Positions 8,019 through 17,497 of a stretch of 46,724 nt of DNA are shown here, one piece after another (position 1 is the first letter of the stretch; the number at the start of each line of letters is the position of its first letter). This DNA is from Modestobacter excelsi (lineage in GTDB: Bacteria; Actinomycetota; Actinomycetes; Mycobacteriales; Geodermatophilaceae), in assembly GCF_005930495.1 (NCBI RefSeq), contig NZ_SJEX01000035.1:1-46724 (forward strand), written 5' to 3'. The notes under the pieces were generated by a model. The model ran no database searches, was not told the DNA's origin, and saw only the letters and a program-made list of their open reading frames with translations. A program made the position numbers and the translations under genes.

Positions 8019-8594
8019 CTACCAGCGGTGCGCGACGTCGATCACCAAGCGGGGCGTGTGGTCGGTGTTCGGCGTGCCGTCGAGGGTGAAGACCCGGAAC
8101 GGCAGCCGGGCGCGCACGCCGAGCCCCAGCGTGGTCTGACCCTCGAAGGACCCGGCCCAGGCGACCTGCCGGAAGGTGGTGAACCCGCCGACGGCCACGA
8201 CCTCACGCGGGTTGCGCGGCTGGAACGTCGCGCCGTGCTCGCCGTACGCCGGTGCCTTGACGACGACCTGCAGCGCGGCGCCGCCGCGGAGCGGGACGAC
8301 GGCGCCCGACCCCTCGGCGAGGACGGTGCGGACGTAGCGCACGTCGTACGAGCCGAAGGTGGCGTCCTGGCCGCCGATGTCGATCACCAGGCGGTCGAAG
8401 CAGGCGTGCCGGCCGGCGCGGACGCCGTTGAGCGTCTCGGTGTCGGCATGGGTGTCGTGCACCTTCGGCAGCGAGCCCCACGACACGCTGCAGCGGTCGG
8501 CGGCGCCGGCCGGGGTGGCCCCGACCAGGACCGCGGCGACCGCGGTCAGGACGGCCAGGACGAGGGCGACGGAGCGGTAGCGGGGGCTGTTCAC
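8019..8594 (-). CDS. Secreted AMIN-like domain protein
   Basis: A 191-residue exported protein. The N-terminus has a signal peptide (NSPRYRSVALVLAVLTAVAAVLVGATPAGA), cleaved near the AGA-AD site, followed by a beta-rich domain with CFDRLVIDIGG, YVRTVL, LQVVVKAPAY, and a last strand FTLDGTPNTDHTPRLVIDVAH. These repeats resemble the actinobacterial AMIN-like family, which occurs in cell-wall-associated proteins. Two cysteines after the signal (RCSVSW and HACFDR) could form a disulfide. The GTG at 8594 is chosen because GGAGG lies six bases upstream and the signal peptide begins there; the longer open frame upstream is not protein-like. Confidence 0.75.
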   Translation of the reverse strand: MNSPRYRSVALVLAVLTAVAAVLVGATPAGAADRCSVSWGSLPKVHDTHADTETLNGVRAGRHACFDRLVIDIGGQDATFGSYDVRYVRTVLAEGSGAVVPLRGGAALQVVVKAPAYGEHGATFQPRNPREVVAVGGFTTFRQVAWAGSFEGQTTLGLGVRARLPFRVFTLDGTPNTDHTPRLVIDVAHRW

Positions 8595-8646
8595 GGCTTC
8601 CTCCAGAGGTGTTGTGAGCCACCCGCAGAGTCCCGCGACACGCCGC

Positions 8647-8675
8647 CTCTTACCAGATGCGCAGCGGCTGCACAA
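8647..8675 (-). promoter_or_regulatory. Possible promoter of the AMIN-like gene
   Basis: On the minus strand TTGTGC (8670-8675) and TAAGAG (8647-8652) are 17 bases apart, and lie about 55 bases before the start. The match to the consensus is partial. Confidence 0.35.
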
Positions 8676-8867
8676 CAGCTGAGTCTCGGCGAGTCGCTTG
8701 GCAGATCTCGTCGGGCATGCGGTGTGCCGGAGCGGTTGATGATCGAGGTGTCGCGCTGCGTAGGACACCCGGCCGGTGGCTCCGCCGCCCGGGGACATCG
8801 ACGAGGATGAGCACCGGCGGCGGCTGGCGACACCGGCACGCTCAGTCGGTGAGGCGCTGCTCCCCGA

Positions 8868-9316
8868 CTGCAGTCCCAGAAGGTGTTCATCGGCTACGCC
8901 TCGATGATCCGGTCACTGGCCGAGGAGCAGCCGGCTGGGCGGCTGGCGATCGCGCCGCGGGCGGTCAGCTCCGCCTCCGAGGTGCTCACGCCGTCACACG
9001 CGAGCTCGCCACGCGGGCGTGGGTGTGCCGCCGTTCGACGTGTACGCCGCCACCGAGACCGGCGGCATCGCCGCCGAGTGCGCCTCCCACGCCGAAGCTG
9101 CACCTGTTCGAGGACCTGGTCCTCGCCGAGCCGGTCGACGACGATCACGCGCCGATGCCGCCGGGGACCGGGGGCGCCCGGCTGCTGGTCACCGTGCTGT
9201 CCGAGCGGGCACAGGGCTCACGCCCAACTGGTCCGCCACCGGTGGTCGGGCCCGACCGCCGGTGGGAGGCGGTGCGGTGGCCCGCCGCGCGTCGACGGTG
9301 CCGGGAGAAGTCGTGA
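8868..9316 (+). pseudogene. Decayed phenylacetate-CoA-ligase-like (AMP-binding) gene
   Basis: Three frames in succession carry pieces of one protein: SQKVFIGYASMIRSLAEEQ and LAIAPRAVSSASEVLT (frame of 8883), then GVPPFDVYAATETGGIAAEC (frame of 9019), then LHLFEDLVLAEPVDDDH, MPPGTGGARLLVTVL and VVGPDRR (frame of 8657). The ATETGGIA motif and the ED..LAEPVDDD..PP..GARLLVTVL run are characteristic of the phenylacetate-CoA ligase/coenzyme F390 synthetase family. At least two frameshifts break it, and the N-terminal half with the main AMP loop is absent. The 270 bases before it and about 190 after it hold no recognisable gene apart from promoter elements. Confidence 0.7.
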
Positions 9317-9505
9317 CCACGAGCGGGCCGGGGGTCTGGATCACGTCGATCGCCCAGTACAGGTCACCTGAAGACGGACGGTGGGCGAAGGAGGTGACGC
9401 TCGCGCCGAGCGGCCTCCACGCTGTCGGCGGGGTCACGGCCCGCGAGCTGGAGCACGGACCACGCCATCGCCGTGGAACAGCGGCTCGTCCGCGACCGAC
9501 CGGAC

Positions 9506-9559
9506 TTGCGGAACATACCGCGGGGGGGTACTACTTGTACTGCATACCCCAACGGGGTA
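9506..9559 (+). promoter_or_regulatory. copZ promoter with two CsoR-type operators
   Basis: TTGCGG (9506-9511) and TACTAC (9529-9534) are 17 bases apart and could be -35 and -10. One palindrome, TACC-N7-GGTA (9516-9530), fills the spacer and touches the -10. A second, TACCCC-AAC-GGGGTA (9545-9559), lies just downstream. Palindromes of the form TACCCC...GGGGTA are what CsoR repressors bind, and csoR is the second gene of this operon, so autoregulation by copper is the natural reading. Confidence 0.65.
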
Positions 9560-9579
9560 CACAGAAGAGGAGAGTTGCA

Positions 9580-9789
9580 GTGACGAGCACCGAGTACGCC
9601 GTCCGAGGCATGACCTGTGGGCACTGCGCTGCCGCCGTGACCGAGGAGGTCACGAAGATCCCGGGGGTCACCGACGTGGAGGTGGACGTGGCGTCAGGTC
9701 GGGTCACCGTCCAGAGCAGCAGTGCGGTGTCCGACGAGGCCGTGTCCGAGGCGGTCGAGGAGGCCGGCTACGAGGTCGTCACGGCCTGA
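9580..9789 (+). CDS. copZ: Copper chaperone, CopZ-like HMA protein
   Basis: A 69-residue single heavy-metal-associated domain. The metal loop is GMTCGHC (Cys13 and Cys16), followed by the usual helix and the strands VEVDVASGRVTV and AGYEVV. It would carry Cu(I) in the cytosol to the exporters encoded downstream. The GTG start at 9580 is preceded by GAGGAGAG. It is the first gene of the copper operon and lies right after the CsoR-type operators. Confidence 0.9.
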   Translation: MTSTEYAVRGMTCGHCAAAVTEEVTKIPGVTDVEVDVASGRVTVQSSSAVSDEAVSEAVEEAGYEVVTA

Positions 9790-9882
9790 GTCCGGACTCG
9801 GGGTGGGTGCCTCCCTCCATGAGTGGTGCTCCGCCCCGATCCGCCGGCTCATCCGTCCCGCATCACGAGGAGGTCGATCGAC

Positions 9883-10164
9883 ATGGCGAGCTACACCCAT
9901 GCGAAGGACGAGCACCTCAAGCGGCTGCGCCGCATCGAGGGCCAGATCCGCGGGCTGCAGCGCATGGTCGAGGACGACAAGTACTGCATCGACGTCCTGA
10001 CCCAGGTCTCCGCGGCGACCCGCGCCCTGCAGTCGTTCTCCCTCGGCCTGCTCGACGAGCACCTGGCCGGCTGCGTGGTCGACGCCGCGCAGAAGGGTGG
10101 CCCCGAGGCCGACGCGAAGGTCCGCGAGGCCTCCGAGGCGATCGCCCGGCTCGTCCGCTCCTGA
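9883..10164 (+). CDS. csoR: Copper-sensing transcriptional repressor CsoR
   Basis: All-helical DUF156 repressor of 93 residues. The Cu(I) ligands Cys35, His60 and Cys64 are in place (KYCIDVLTQ and DEHLAGCV), which matches Cys36-His61-Cys65 of the M. tuberculosis protein and separates it from the nickel (RcnR) and formaldehyde (FrmR) branches. The HLKRLRRIEGQIRGLQRM helix is the conserved DNA-contacting part. The ATG at 9883 has GAGGAGG nine bases upstream; the open frame before it is not conserved. It should release the operator upstream of copZ when Cu(I) binds. Confidence 0.94.
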   Translation: MASYTHAKDEHLKRLRRIEGQIRGLQRMVEDDKYCIDVLTQVSAATRALQSFSLGLLDEHLAGCVVDAAQKGGPEADAKVREASEAIARLVRS

Positions 10165-10179
10165 CGAGGAGGACCTGCG

Positions 10180-11169
10180 ATGCACACCGCCGCCAAGCTC
10201 GGCGCCTACACGCTCGGGTTGGTCGCCGTCTTCGGCGCGGCCGCCGGCATCGGCTCGGTGGTCGGTCCGGTCGGCGCGGTCGCCGACGACATGGCCACCC
10301 ACGACGCCGCTCCGCACGGCGAGACGCATGCGGAGTCGCCGCTGGACACCGGCGCCCAGCAGTCCTCCACCACCCACCTGCCCGGTGGCCTCCAGGTCTC
10401 CCAGAACGGCTACACCCTCGACGCCGCCGGCTCCCTTCCGGCGGGTGCGGCCACTCCGGTGTCCTTCCGGATCCTCGGCCCCGACCGGCGGCCGCTGACC
10501 GCCTACGACACCGCCCACGACGAGGACCTGCACCTGATCGCGGTGCGCCGGGACCTGACCGGCTACCAGCACGTGCATCCAGAGCTGGCCGCCGACGGCA
10601 CCTGGTCGATCCCGTTGGACCTGACCGCCGGTGAGTGGCGGTTGTTCGCCGACTTCGATCCCGCTGGCAAGGACGCCGGGCTCGTCCTGGGCTCCGACGT
10701 CGCCGTCGCCGGCGACTACGTTCCGCAGCCGCTGCCCGAGCCGTCGACCACGGCCGAGGTCGACGGGTACACCGTCACCCTCGACGGCGAGCTGGTTCCG
10801 GGTCAGGAGTCCGAGCTGACTCTGACGGTCGGCCGGGACGGCCGCCCGGTCACCGACCTGCAGCCCTACCTGGCCGCCTACGGGCACCTGGTCGCGCTGC
10901 GCGACGGCGACCTGGCCTACCTGCACGTCCACCCCGCCGGGGAGCCCGGCGACGGTGCCACCGCGCCCGGCCCGGACATCACCTTCTACGCCACCGCTCC
11001 CTCAGCTGGGGACTACCGGCTGTTCCTGGACTTCCAGCACGGCGACGTCGTCCGCACCGCCGATTTCACCGTTCGCGCCGGTGATCCCGCCGCCGCCCCG
11101 ACCGGCAGCGGGACCGCTGCCACCGGTGACGCGGGTGGGCATGCGGACGACGGCCACGCCCACGGCTGA
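10180..11169 (+). CDS. Membrane-anchored protein with duplicated HxHP domain, copper operon
   Basis: A 329-residue protein not matched to a named family. An N-terminal hydrophobic segment (about residues 7-35) is a signal or anchor, followed by a His-rich linker. Two similar domains of about 110 residues follow. Each has a GYT..LDG.L strand, a DRRPLTAY or GRPVTDL turn, an HLIAVRRDL or HLVALRDGDL strand, a Y.HVHP motif, and a W/YRLF.DF strand. The C-terminus is His/Gly-rich (GHADDGHAHG). The paired His motifs and position between csoR and copA suggest an extracytoplasmic copper binder. Its ATG has GAGGA upstream; the gap to csoR is 15 bases. Confidence 0.8.
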   Translation: MHTAAKLGAYTLGLVAVFGAAAGIGSVVGPVGAVADDMATHDAAPHGETHAESPLDTGAQQSSTTHLPGGLQVSQNGYTLDAAGSLPAGAATPVSFRILGPDRRPLTAYDTAHDEDLHLIAVRRDLTGYQHVHPELAADGTWSIPLDLTAGEWRLFADFDPAGKDAGLVLGSDVAVAGDYVPQPLPEPSTTAEVDGYTVTLDGELVPGQESELTLTVGRDGRPVTDLQPYLAAYGHLVALRDGDLAYLHVHPAGEPGDGATAPGPDITFYATAPSAGDYRLFLDFQHGDVVRTADFTVRAGDPAAAPTGSGTAATGDAGGHADDGHAHG

Positions 11170-11214
11170 CGCCCACTCCTGCACCACCGCGAGCGCGCTC
11201 CGAGGAAGAAGACG

Positions 11215-13575
11215 ATGAACTCCGCGACACAGAACAAGACCCCCTCGGCCCCGGTCGGCGACAACCACGTCGAGCTGGCGATCGGTGGGATGACCTGCGC
11301 CTCCTGCGCCGCGCGCATCGAGAAGAAGCTCAACCGGCTCGACGGCGTCTCGGCCACGGTCAACTACGCCACCGAGAAGGCGAAGGTCAGCTTCACCGGC
11401 GACGTCACGCCCGCCGACCTGATCGCGACGGTGGCGAAGACCGGCTACACCGCGCACCTGCCCGAGCCCCCGCGGCCCCGTCCCGAGGCTCACCCCGAGC
11501 CTGCCAGGGGTGAGGAGGACGGGGTCCTCCGACTGCGGCGGCGGCTGCTGATCTCGTCGGTCCTCACCGTCCCGGTCGTGGCGATGGCGATGATCCCCGC
11601 GCTGCAGTTCACCTACTGGCAGTGGCTGTCACTCACCCTCGCCGCCCCGGTGGTGGTGTGGGGGGCCTGGCCGTTCCACGAGGCGGCCTGGACCAACCTG
11701 CGCCACGGCGCGTCCACGATGGACACGCTCATCTCGATGGGCACCCTCGCCGCGCTGGCCTGGTCGCTGTACGCGCTGTTCCTCGGCACCGCCGGCGAGC
11801 CGGGCATGACCCACCCGTTCGAGCTCACCGTCGTCCGCACCGACGGGGCCGGGAACATCTACCTCGAGGCCGCCGCCGGGGTGACGACGTTCATCCTGGC
11901 CGGGCGCTACTTCGAGGCCCGGTCCAAGCGCCGCGCCGGCGCCGCCCTGCGGGCGCTGCTGGAGCTGGGCGCGAAGGAGGTCTCGGTCCTGCGCGACGGA
12001 CGCGAACAGCGCATCCCGGTCGACCAGCTCGCCGTCGACGACTCGTTCGTGGTCCGCCCCGGCGAGAAGATCGCCACCGACGGCGTCATCACCGAGGGCT
12101 CTTCGGCCGTGGACGCCTCGATGCTCACCGGCGAGTCCATGCCCGTCGAGGTCGGCCTCGGCGACGGTGTCGTCGGCGCCACCGTCAACGCCGGCGGTCG
12201 GCTGGTGGTCCGGGCCACCAGCATCGGCGCGGACACCCAGCTGGCGCAGATGGCCCGGCTGGTCGAGGACGCCCAGAACGGCAAGGCCGAAGTGCAGCGC
12301 CTCGCCGACCGCGTCTCGGGCATCTTCGTGCCGATCGTCATCGCCCTGGCCGCGGGCACCCTCGGCTTCTGGCTGGGCACCGGGGGCGGGCTGGCGGCCG
12401 CCTTCACCGCCGCCGTCGCCGTCCTGATCATCGCCTGCCCCTGCGCGCTGGGGTTGGCCACGCCGACCGCGCTCATGGTCGGCACCGGCCGCGGCGCGCA
12501 GCTCGGCATCCTCATCAAGGGCCCCGAGGTGCTGGAGAACACCCGTCGGATCGACACGGTCGTACTCGACAAGACCGGCACCGTCACCACCGGCCGGATG
12601 ACCCTCCTCGACGTCGTCGCCGCTCCCGGCGAGGACCGCGAGCAGGTGCTGCGGCTGGCCGGTGCGCTGGAGGACGCCTCCGAGCACCCCATCGCCCAGG
12701 CCATCGCGACCCACGCCGCCGAGCAGGTCGGCACCCTGCCGCCCGTCGAGGGCTTCACCAACGTCGAGGGCCTCGGCGTGCGGGGCGTCGTCGACGGGCA
12801 CGCGGTCCTGGTCGGGAGCACCCGGCTGCTGGCCGAGTGGTCCCAGCCCCTCGGGCGGGACCTGGAGCGGGCGAAGGCCGCGGCCGAGGCCGAGGGCAGG
12901 ACGGCCGTGGCCGTCGGCTGGGACGGCTCCGCGCGCGGCGTCCTCGTGGTCGCCGACGCCGTCAAGGACACCTCCGCCGAGGCCGTCCGCCAGCTGCGGG
13001 CCCTGGGCCTGACCCCGGTCCTGCTGACCGGCGACAACGCCACCGTCGCCCGCTCGGTGGCCACCGCTGTCGGCATCGACGAGGTCATCGCCGAGGTGCT
13101 GCCCGCGGACAAGGTGGACGTCGTCCGCCGGCTGCAGGAACAGGGCAAGGTCGTGGCGATGGTGGGGGACGGTGTCAACGACGCCGCGGCCCTCGCCCAG
13201 GCCGACCTCGGCCTGGCGATGGGCACCGGCACCGACGTCGCGATCGAGGCCAGCGACCTGACGCTGGTGCGCGGTGACCTGCGAGCAGCCGCGGACGCCA
13301 TCCGGCTGTCCCGGATGACGTTGAGCACCATCAAGGGCAACCTGTTCTGGGCCTTCGCCTACAACGTCGTCGCGCTGCCGCTGGCGGCCGCCGGCCTGCT
13401 CAACCCCATGCTCGCCGGTGCGGCGATGGCGTTCTCCTCGGTGTTCGTCGTCTCCAACAGCCTTCGGCTGCGCCGCTTCCGCAGCGCGAACGGCTCGGCA
13501 GCGACCACCGATCGCCTCGGCGGCGGAGCTGACGCCGCCGGCAGTGCCGCGAGGGAGACCGCGACGGCCGGCTGA
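11215..13575 (+). CDS. copA: Copper-translocating P1B-type ATPase CopA
   Basis: Membrane pump of 786 residues that expels Cu(I). The N-terminal HMA domain has GMTCASC (Cys28, Cys31). Further along come the TGES actuator motif, the CPC metal site in a membrane span (Cys408-Cys410), the phosphorylated DKTGT (Asp452), SEHP in the nucleotide domain, TGDN and [16 protein letters not shown]. About eight spans are expected. The last segment, [39 protein letters not shown], holds the copper-type N and MSSxxVV residues. The start has GAGGAAGAAGACG upstream, and the gene lies in the same operon as copZ and csoR. Confidence 0.95.
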   Translation: MNSATQNKTPSAPVGDNHVELAIGGMTCASCAARIEKKLNRLDGVSATVNYATEKAKVSFTGDVTPADLIATVAKTGYTAHLPEPPRPRPEAHPEPARGEEDGVLRLRRRLLISSVLTVPVVAMAMIPALQFTYWQWLSLTLAAPVVVWGAWPFHEAAWTNLRHGASTMDTLISMGTLAALAWSLYALFLGTAGEPGMTHPFELTVVRTDGAGNIYLEAAAGVTTFILAGRYFEARSKRRAGAALRALLELGAKEVSVLRDGREQRIPVDQLAVDDSFVVRPGEKIATDGVITEGSSAVDASMLTGESMPVEVGLGDGVVGATVNAGGRLVVRATSIGADTQLAQMARLVEDAQNGKAEVQRLADRVSGIFVPIVIALAAGTLGFWLGTGGGLAAAFTAAVAVLIIACPCALGLATPTALMVGTGRGAQLGILIKGPEVLENTRRIDTVVLDKTGTVTTGRMTLLDVVAAPGEDREQVLRLAGALEDASEHPIAQAIATHAAEQVGTLPPVEGFTNVEGLGVRGVVDGHAVLVGSTRLLAEWSQPLGRDLERAKAAAEAEGRTAVAVGWDGSARGVLVVADAVKDTSAEAVRQLRALGLTPVLLTGDNATVARSVATAVGIDEVIAEVLPADKVDVVRRLQEQGKVVAMVGDGVNDAAALAQADLGLAMGTGTDVAIEASDLTLVRGDLRAAADAIRLSRMTLSTIKGNLFWAFAYNVVALPLAAAGLLNPMLAGAAMAFSSVFVVSNSLRLRRFRSANGSAATTDRLGGGADAAGSAARETATAG

Positions 13576-13650
13576 CCACCTGCATGGACACCGCTACCCC
13601 ACGAACGCCGAGGGGCTGATCCGGCCGCGGAGACCGGGGGAGGAGAGGTC

Positions 13651-16086
13651 ATGGCATCGCAGCAGACGACGGCCGTGCTGGAGGTCGCCGGTGTGCACTG
13701 GGCGACGCAGAAGGCGACGGTGGAGCGCGTGCTCGGCCGACGCCCCGGCGTGCTCCGCGTCGAGGCCAACCCGGTCGGCCAGACCGCGACGGTGACCTAC
13801 GACCCCACGCGGACCTCGGTGGCGGACCTCGCCGGGTGGATCCGTGAGTGCGGCTACCACTGCGCCGGTCGGTCGGTTCCTCAGCACGTGTGCGACCCAG
13901 CGGTCGAGCCGCAGCCCCGCGGGCCGGTCGGGCACCACGACGGCCACCGGCCGGACGCGGACGCCGACCACGGCGGCCAGGAGGAGGCAGGGCAGGGCGG
14001 TCACGCCGGGATGACCCCGCAGGACGCGATGGGCCACGGCGGGCACCACGCCGGCATGTCGATGGACGGCATGGTCCGCGACATGCGCAACCGGTTCCTG
14101 GTGGCGGCGCTGCTGTCGATCCCGATCCTGCTGTGGTCGCCGATCGGCCGGGAGGTCCTCGGCTTCACCGCTGCCGCACCGTTCGGCCTGCGCGACGACG
14201 TGTTCTCGCTGGTCCTGTCGCTGCCGGTGGTCTTCTACAGCGCCTGGATCTTCATCGACGGCGCCTGGCGGGCGCTGCGCGCGAAGACGCTGGACATGAT
14301 GGTGCTGGTCGCCGTCGCGGTGGGCGCGGGCTGGTCGTACAGCCTGGTCATCACGTTGAGCGGCGGTGGCGAGGTCTTCTACGAAGCGGCTTCGGTACTG
14401 ACCGCCTTCGTGCTGCTCGGGCACTGGTTCGAGATGCGCGCCCGCGGTGGGGCGAACGACGCCATCCGCACGCTGCTGGAGCTGGCGCCCCCGCGCGCGG
14501 TGGTGCTGCGCGACGGGCAGCCGGTGGAGGTGCCCACGGCCGACGTCGTCGTCGGAGACCTGCTGCTGGTCCGCCCGGGTGCCAAGATCCCCGTCGACGG
14601 GACGGTCGAGGACGGCGACTCCGAGGTCGACGAGTCGATGGTCACCGGCGAGAGCTTGCCGGTGCACAAGGCGCCCGGTGCCGCGGTGATCGGCGCCTCG
14701 GTGAACACGACCGGCACGCTGCGGGCCCGGGCGACGAAGGTCGGCGCCGACACCGCGCTGGCACAGATCGTGCAGATGGTGCAGGAGGCACAGAACTCGA
14801 AGGCACCCGGCCAGCGGCTGGCCGACCGGGCCGCCTTCTGGCTGGTGCTCGTCGCCCTCCTCGGCGGCGGCCTCACCCTGGTCGTGTGGCTCCTGGCCGG
14901 GGCCTCCTTCACCACGGCGATGCTCTTCGCCATCACCGTCGTCGTGATCACCTGCCCGGACGCACTGGGCCTCGCGACGCCAACCGCGATCATGGTCGGC
15001 ACCGGCCTGGGTGCCCGGCGGGGGGTGTTGTTCAAGAACGCCACCGCGCTGGAGACCTCCGCCCGGATCGACACGGTGGTGATGGACAAGACCGGCACGC
15101 TGACGAAGGGCGAGCCGGAGGTCACCGACGTCGTGGTCGACGGCATGGACGCCGAGAACGTCCTGGCGCTGGCTGCTGCGGTGGAGCGGGAGTCCGAGCA
15201 CCCGCTGGCCGCTGCCGTCGCCGGGCACGCCGACAGCCTCGGCGTGCCGGCGCTGACCGCCACCGGGTTCCGCAACGTCCCCGGCCACGGAGCCTCCGCC
15301 GAGGTCGCCGGTCACCGGGTGCTCGTCGGCAGCGCCAAGCTCATGGCCGACGAGGGTGTCGACCTGGGGACGCTCGGCGCGCGCCGGGACGAGTTGGCCG
15401 GCAGCGGCCGCACCGCCGTGCTGGTGGCCGTCGACGGGCGGGGCGTCGGTGTGATCCCCCTGGCTGATGCCGCGCGGGAGACGTCGGCTGCGGCCGTGGC
15501 TGCGCTGCACGAGGCCGGTGTCGAGGTCGTCATGCTCAGCGGCGACAACGAGGCCACCGCCCGGCGGATCGCCGGACAGCTGGGCATCGACACCGTCATC
15601 GCCGAGGTCCTGCCCGGTGACAAGGCCGCGAAGATCACCGAACTGCAGCGGTCCGGCAAGCGGGTCGCGATGGTCGGCGACGGGGTCAACGACGCACCGG
15701 CGCTGGCGCAGGCGGACCTGGGCATCGCCATCGGTGCGGGAACGGACGTGGCCATCGAGACCGCCGACGTCGTCCTGATGCGGTCGGACCCGCTCGACGT
15801 CCCGACTGCGCTGACCATCGGCCGCGGCACCCTGCGCAAGATGCGGCAGAACCTGGGCTGGGCCGTCGGCTACAACGCCATCGCGCTGCCGATCGCGGCC
15901 GGCGTGTTCGAGCCGGCGTTCGGCCTCGTGCTGCGGCCGGAGATCGCCGCCCTGTCGATGTCGGGCTCGTCGTTCCTGGTCGCGGTCAACGCGCTGCTGC
16001 TCAGGCGGCTGCGGCTGCCCGCCGCCCCGGAGACGCCCGCGGCCGAGACGGCCACGGCACCCGAGCCGGAGCCGGTGTCCCGCTGA
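13651..16086 (+). CDS. Second P1B-type metal ATPase, CPD motif, CopB-like
   Basis: An 811-residue pump. The N-terminal HMA-like fold lacks the Cys pair (GVHWATQK replaces GMTCxxC). A His/Met-rich linker follows ([20 protein letters not shown]), as in CopB-type exporters. The core has TGES, DKTGT (Asp479), [20 protein letters not shown]. The transmembrane metal site reads CPD (435-437) instead of CPC or CPH. The final span contains [14 protein letters not shown] and [18 protein letters not shown]. Copper context points to Cu(I)/Cu(II) or Ag export, yet the CPD site leaves the metal open. GGGGGAGGAGAGG precedes the ATG. Confidence 0.9.
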   Translation: MASQQTTAVLEVAGVHWATQKATVERVLGRRPGVLRVEANPVGQTATVTYDPTRTSVADLAGWIRECGYHCAGRSVPQHVCDPAVEPQPRGPVGHHDGHRPDADADHGGQEEAGQGGHAGMTPQDAMGHGGHHAGMSMDGMVRDMRNRFLVAALLSIPILLWSPIGREVLGFTAAAPFGLRDDVFSLVLSLPVVFYSAWIFIDGAWRALRAKTLDMMVLVAVAVGAGWSYSLVITLSGGGEVFYEAASVLTAFVLLGHWFEMRARGGANDAIRTLLELAPPRAVVLRDGQPVEVPTADVVVGDLLLVRPGAKIPVDGTVEDGDSEVDESMVTGESLPVHKAPGAAVIGASVNTTGTLRARATKVGADTALAQIVQMVQEAQNSKAPGQRLADRAAFWLVLVALLGGGLTLVVWLLAGASFTTAMLFAITVVVITCPDALGLATPTAIMVGTGLGARRGVLFKNATALETSARIDTVVMDKTGTLTKGEPEVTDVVVDGMDAENVLALAAAVERESEHPLAAAVAGHADSLGVPALTATGFRNVPGHGASAEVAGHRVLVGSAKLMADEGVDLGTLGARRDELAGSGRTAVLVAVDGRGVGVIPLADAARETSAAAVAALHEAGVEVVMLSGDNEATARRIAGQLGIDTVIAEVLPGDKAAKITELQRSGKRVAMVGDGVNDAPALAQADLGIAIGAGTDVAIETADVVLMRSDPLDVPTALTIGRGTLRKMRQNLGWAVGYNAIALPIAAGVFEPAFGLVLRPEIAALSMSGSSFLVAVNALLLRRLRLPAAPETPAAETATAPEPEPVSR

Positions 16087-16166
16087 CGGTTCCACACCGC
16101 GGTCACGGGGCCACGTGCGACGGACGCCGCGGAGGCCTCGTAGCCTCGGAGACGGAGGGAGTGGTC

Positions 16167-16640
16167 ATGGCGGCACGACTGTGGACGGCGCTTCTGATGC
16201 TGGCCGCTGTCTTCGCCATGCACGGCGTGCAGTGCGCCGGGGCGGCCGACAGCGCAACCTCCGCCGCGACCACGGTGCACGTCGTCACCCCGGCACACAG
16301 CGGCTCCTCCGCGATGACCGCGCTCGCCCCCGGCCAGGCACTTCCGGCCGTTGGAGCGGCCCGCGCAGACGACGCGACGTCCGCCCACACCACGGTCGCT
16401 GCCGCTGCCGTTCCGGTGGGTGCGGGTCACGGCAGCGCACCGCACGACTGGGCCGCGCACCTGTGGACGGCCTGCCTGGCAGTGCTCGCGGCCGCTCTCG
16501 CCGTCCTGCTCGCGCTGCTCGTTCCCCGACTCGTCCGGCTGGGACCCCCGGCTCTGCGGAGCCCGAGCGCCCGCGCCTCCGGCTGGCTGGTCCCGCCCCG
16601 ACCACCGGACCTGTCCGCCCTCTGCCTGCTGCGGATCTAG
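16167..16640 (+). CDS. Small membrane protein, DUF6153-like
   Basis: A 157-residue protein with an N-terminal hydrophobic segment containing MLAAVFAMHGVQC, a Thr/Ala/His-rich outer loop, one membrane span (ACLAVLAAALAVLLALLVPRLV) and a C-terminus ending CLLRI. The AMHG motif and terminal LRI are as I recall from DUF6153, a family found beside DUF305 and copper genes in actinobacteria. ATG at 16167 is chosen because GGAGG lies about eight bases upstream; a GTG at 16161 is possible. The function is unknown. Confidence 0.7.
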   Translation: MAARLWTALLMLAAVFAMHGVQCAGAADSATSAATTVHVVTPAHSGSSAMTALAPGQALPAVGAARADDATSAHTTVAAAAVPVGAGHGSAPHDWAAHLWTACLAVLAAALAVLLALLVPRLVRLGPPALRSPSARASGWLVPPRPPDLSALCLLRI

Positions 16641-16731
16641 GCCGACCGCCCGACCGCCCCGCCCCAGCACCCGCTGGCTCCGGCGGCGGTCTCGCGCGCC
16701 CTCGATCCCACCCAGTCAGGAGAAGCACGAC

Positions 16732-17364
16732 ATGACCAGCACCACCGCACGCATCACCGGCCTGGCCGGCGCCCTCGTCGCCGGCACCCTGCTGCTCGCC
16801 GGCTGCGCCGACGACCCCTCCAACGCCGTTGGCGAGAACTCGACAGCCAGCGGTTCGGTCAGCTCCTCGGCCAGCGCCGAGGCCGACCACGACGACGCTG
16901 ACGTCGCCTTCGCCAGCGGCATGATCCCGCACCATCGATCCGCGATCACGATGGCGCAGCTGGCCGAGGATCGGGCCGCCGACCCGCGGGTGGAGGACCT
17001 CGCCGCCGGCATCGAGGCCGCCCAGGCCCCGGAGATCGACACGATGTCCGGGTGGCTGGCTGACTGGGGTGCAGCCGCCCCCAGCAGCGCCGGCGACGAC
17101 GGCATGGGGGACATGGGCGGCATGGACCACGGTGACATGGGCGGGATGGACACCGGTGCCCTGGCCGGCATGTCCGGAGCCGAGTTCGACCGGATGTTCC
17201 TGACCATGATGATCGAGCACCACCGTTCAGCGGTGCAGATGGCCGAGACCGAAGCAGCCGACGGGCAGGACACCGCCGCGATCGCGCTGGCCGAGTCCAT
17301 CCGCGGCAGCCAGACCGCCGAGATCGCCGAGATGCAGCGGCTGCTGGCCGAGCTCGGCGGCTGA
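16732..17364 (+). CDS. DUF305 lipoprotein, copper-associated
   Basis: A 210-residue exported lipoprotein: signal peptide with lipobox LLAGC, a Ser/Ala linker, then two DUF305 half-domains, each with a Met/His cluster (MIPHHRSAITMAQ and MMIEHHRSAVQMAETE). Between them is a Met/His/Asp-rich stretch (repeated MGGMD and MDHGDMGG) that looks like a copper-binding loop. DUF305 proteins accompany copper resistance in many actinobacteria. A ribosome site CAGGAGAA precedes the ATG. It is the last gene of the copper operon, before a strong hairpin. Confidence 0.9.
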   Translation: MTSTTARITGLAGALVAGTLLLAGCADDPSNAVGENSTASGSVSSSASAEADHDDADVAFASGMIPHHRSAITMAQLAEDRAADPRVEDLAAGIEAAQAPEIDTMSGWLADWGAAAPSSAGDDGMGDMGGMDHGDMGGMDTGALAGMSGAEFDRMFLTMMIEHHRSAVQMAETEAADGQDTAAIALAESIRGSQTAEIAEMQRLLAELGG

Positions 17365-17370
17365 TCCGCG

Positions 17371-17408
17371 CCGCGGTGGGACCGGCTCGTCAGGTGGTCC
17401 CACCGCGG
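17371..17408. terminator. Terminator of the copper operon
   Basis: CCGCGGTGGGACC pairs perfectly with GGTCCCACCGCGG (13 bp, 12-base loop) seven bases after the DUF305 stop. The convergent CDF gene ends at 17498, so the hairpin may serve both. No T-run. Confidence 0.75.
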
Positions 17409-17497
17409 CCCCGCGCGCTCGTGGCCACGCCCCACGTGTCGTGAGGGAGGTCGTCGGGCTGTCGCCCGGGGTGCCGCACCGGCCGCAGGCCCGCCGG

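Noticed and set aside
9317-9505. Possible gene between the AMP-binding remnant and copZ
   Set aside because: Open frames lack a start with ribosome site and have no recognisable motif.
13594-16095. 833-codon minus-strand frame opposite the second P1B ATPase
   Set aside because: No motif, no ribosome site, mirrored by a fully supported gene on the plus strand.
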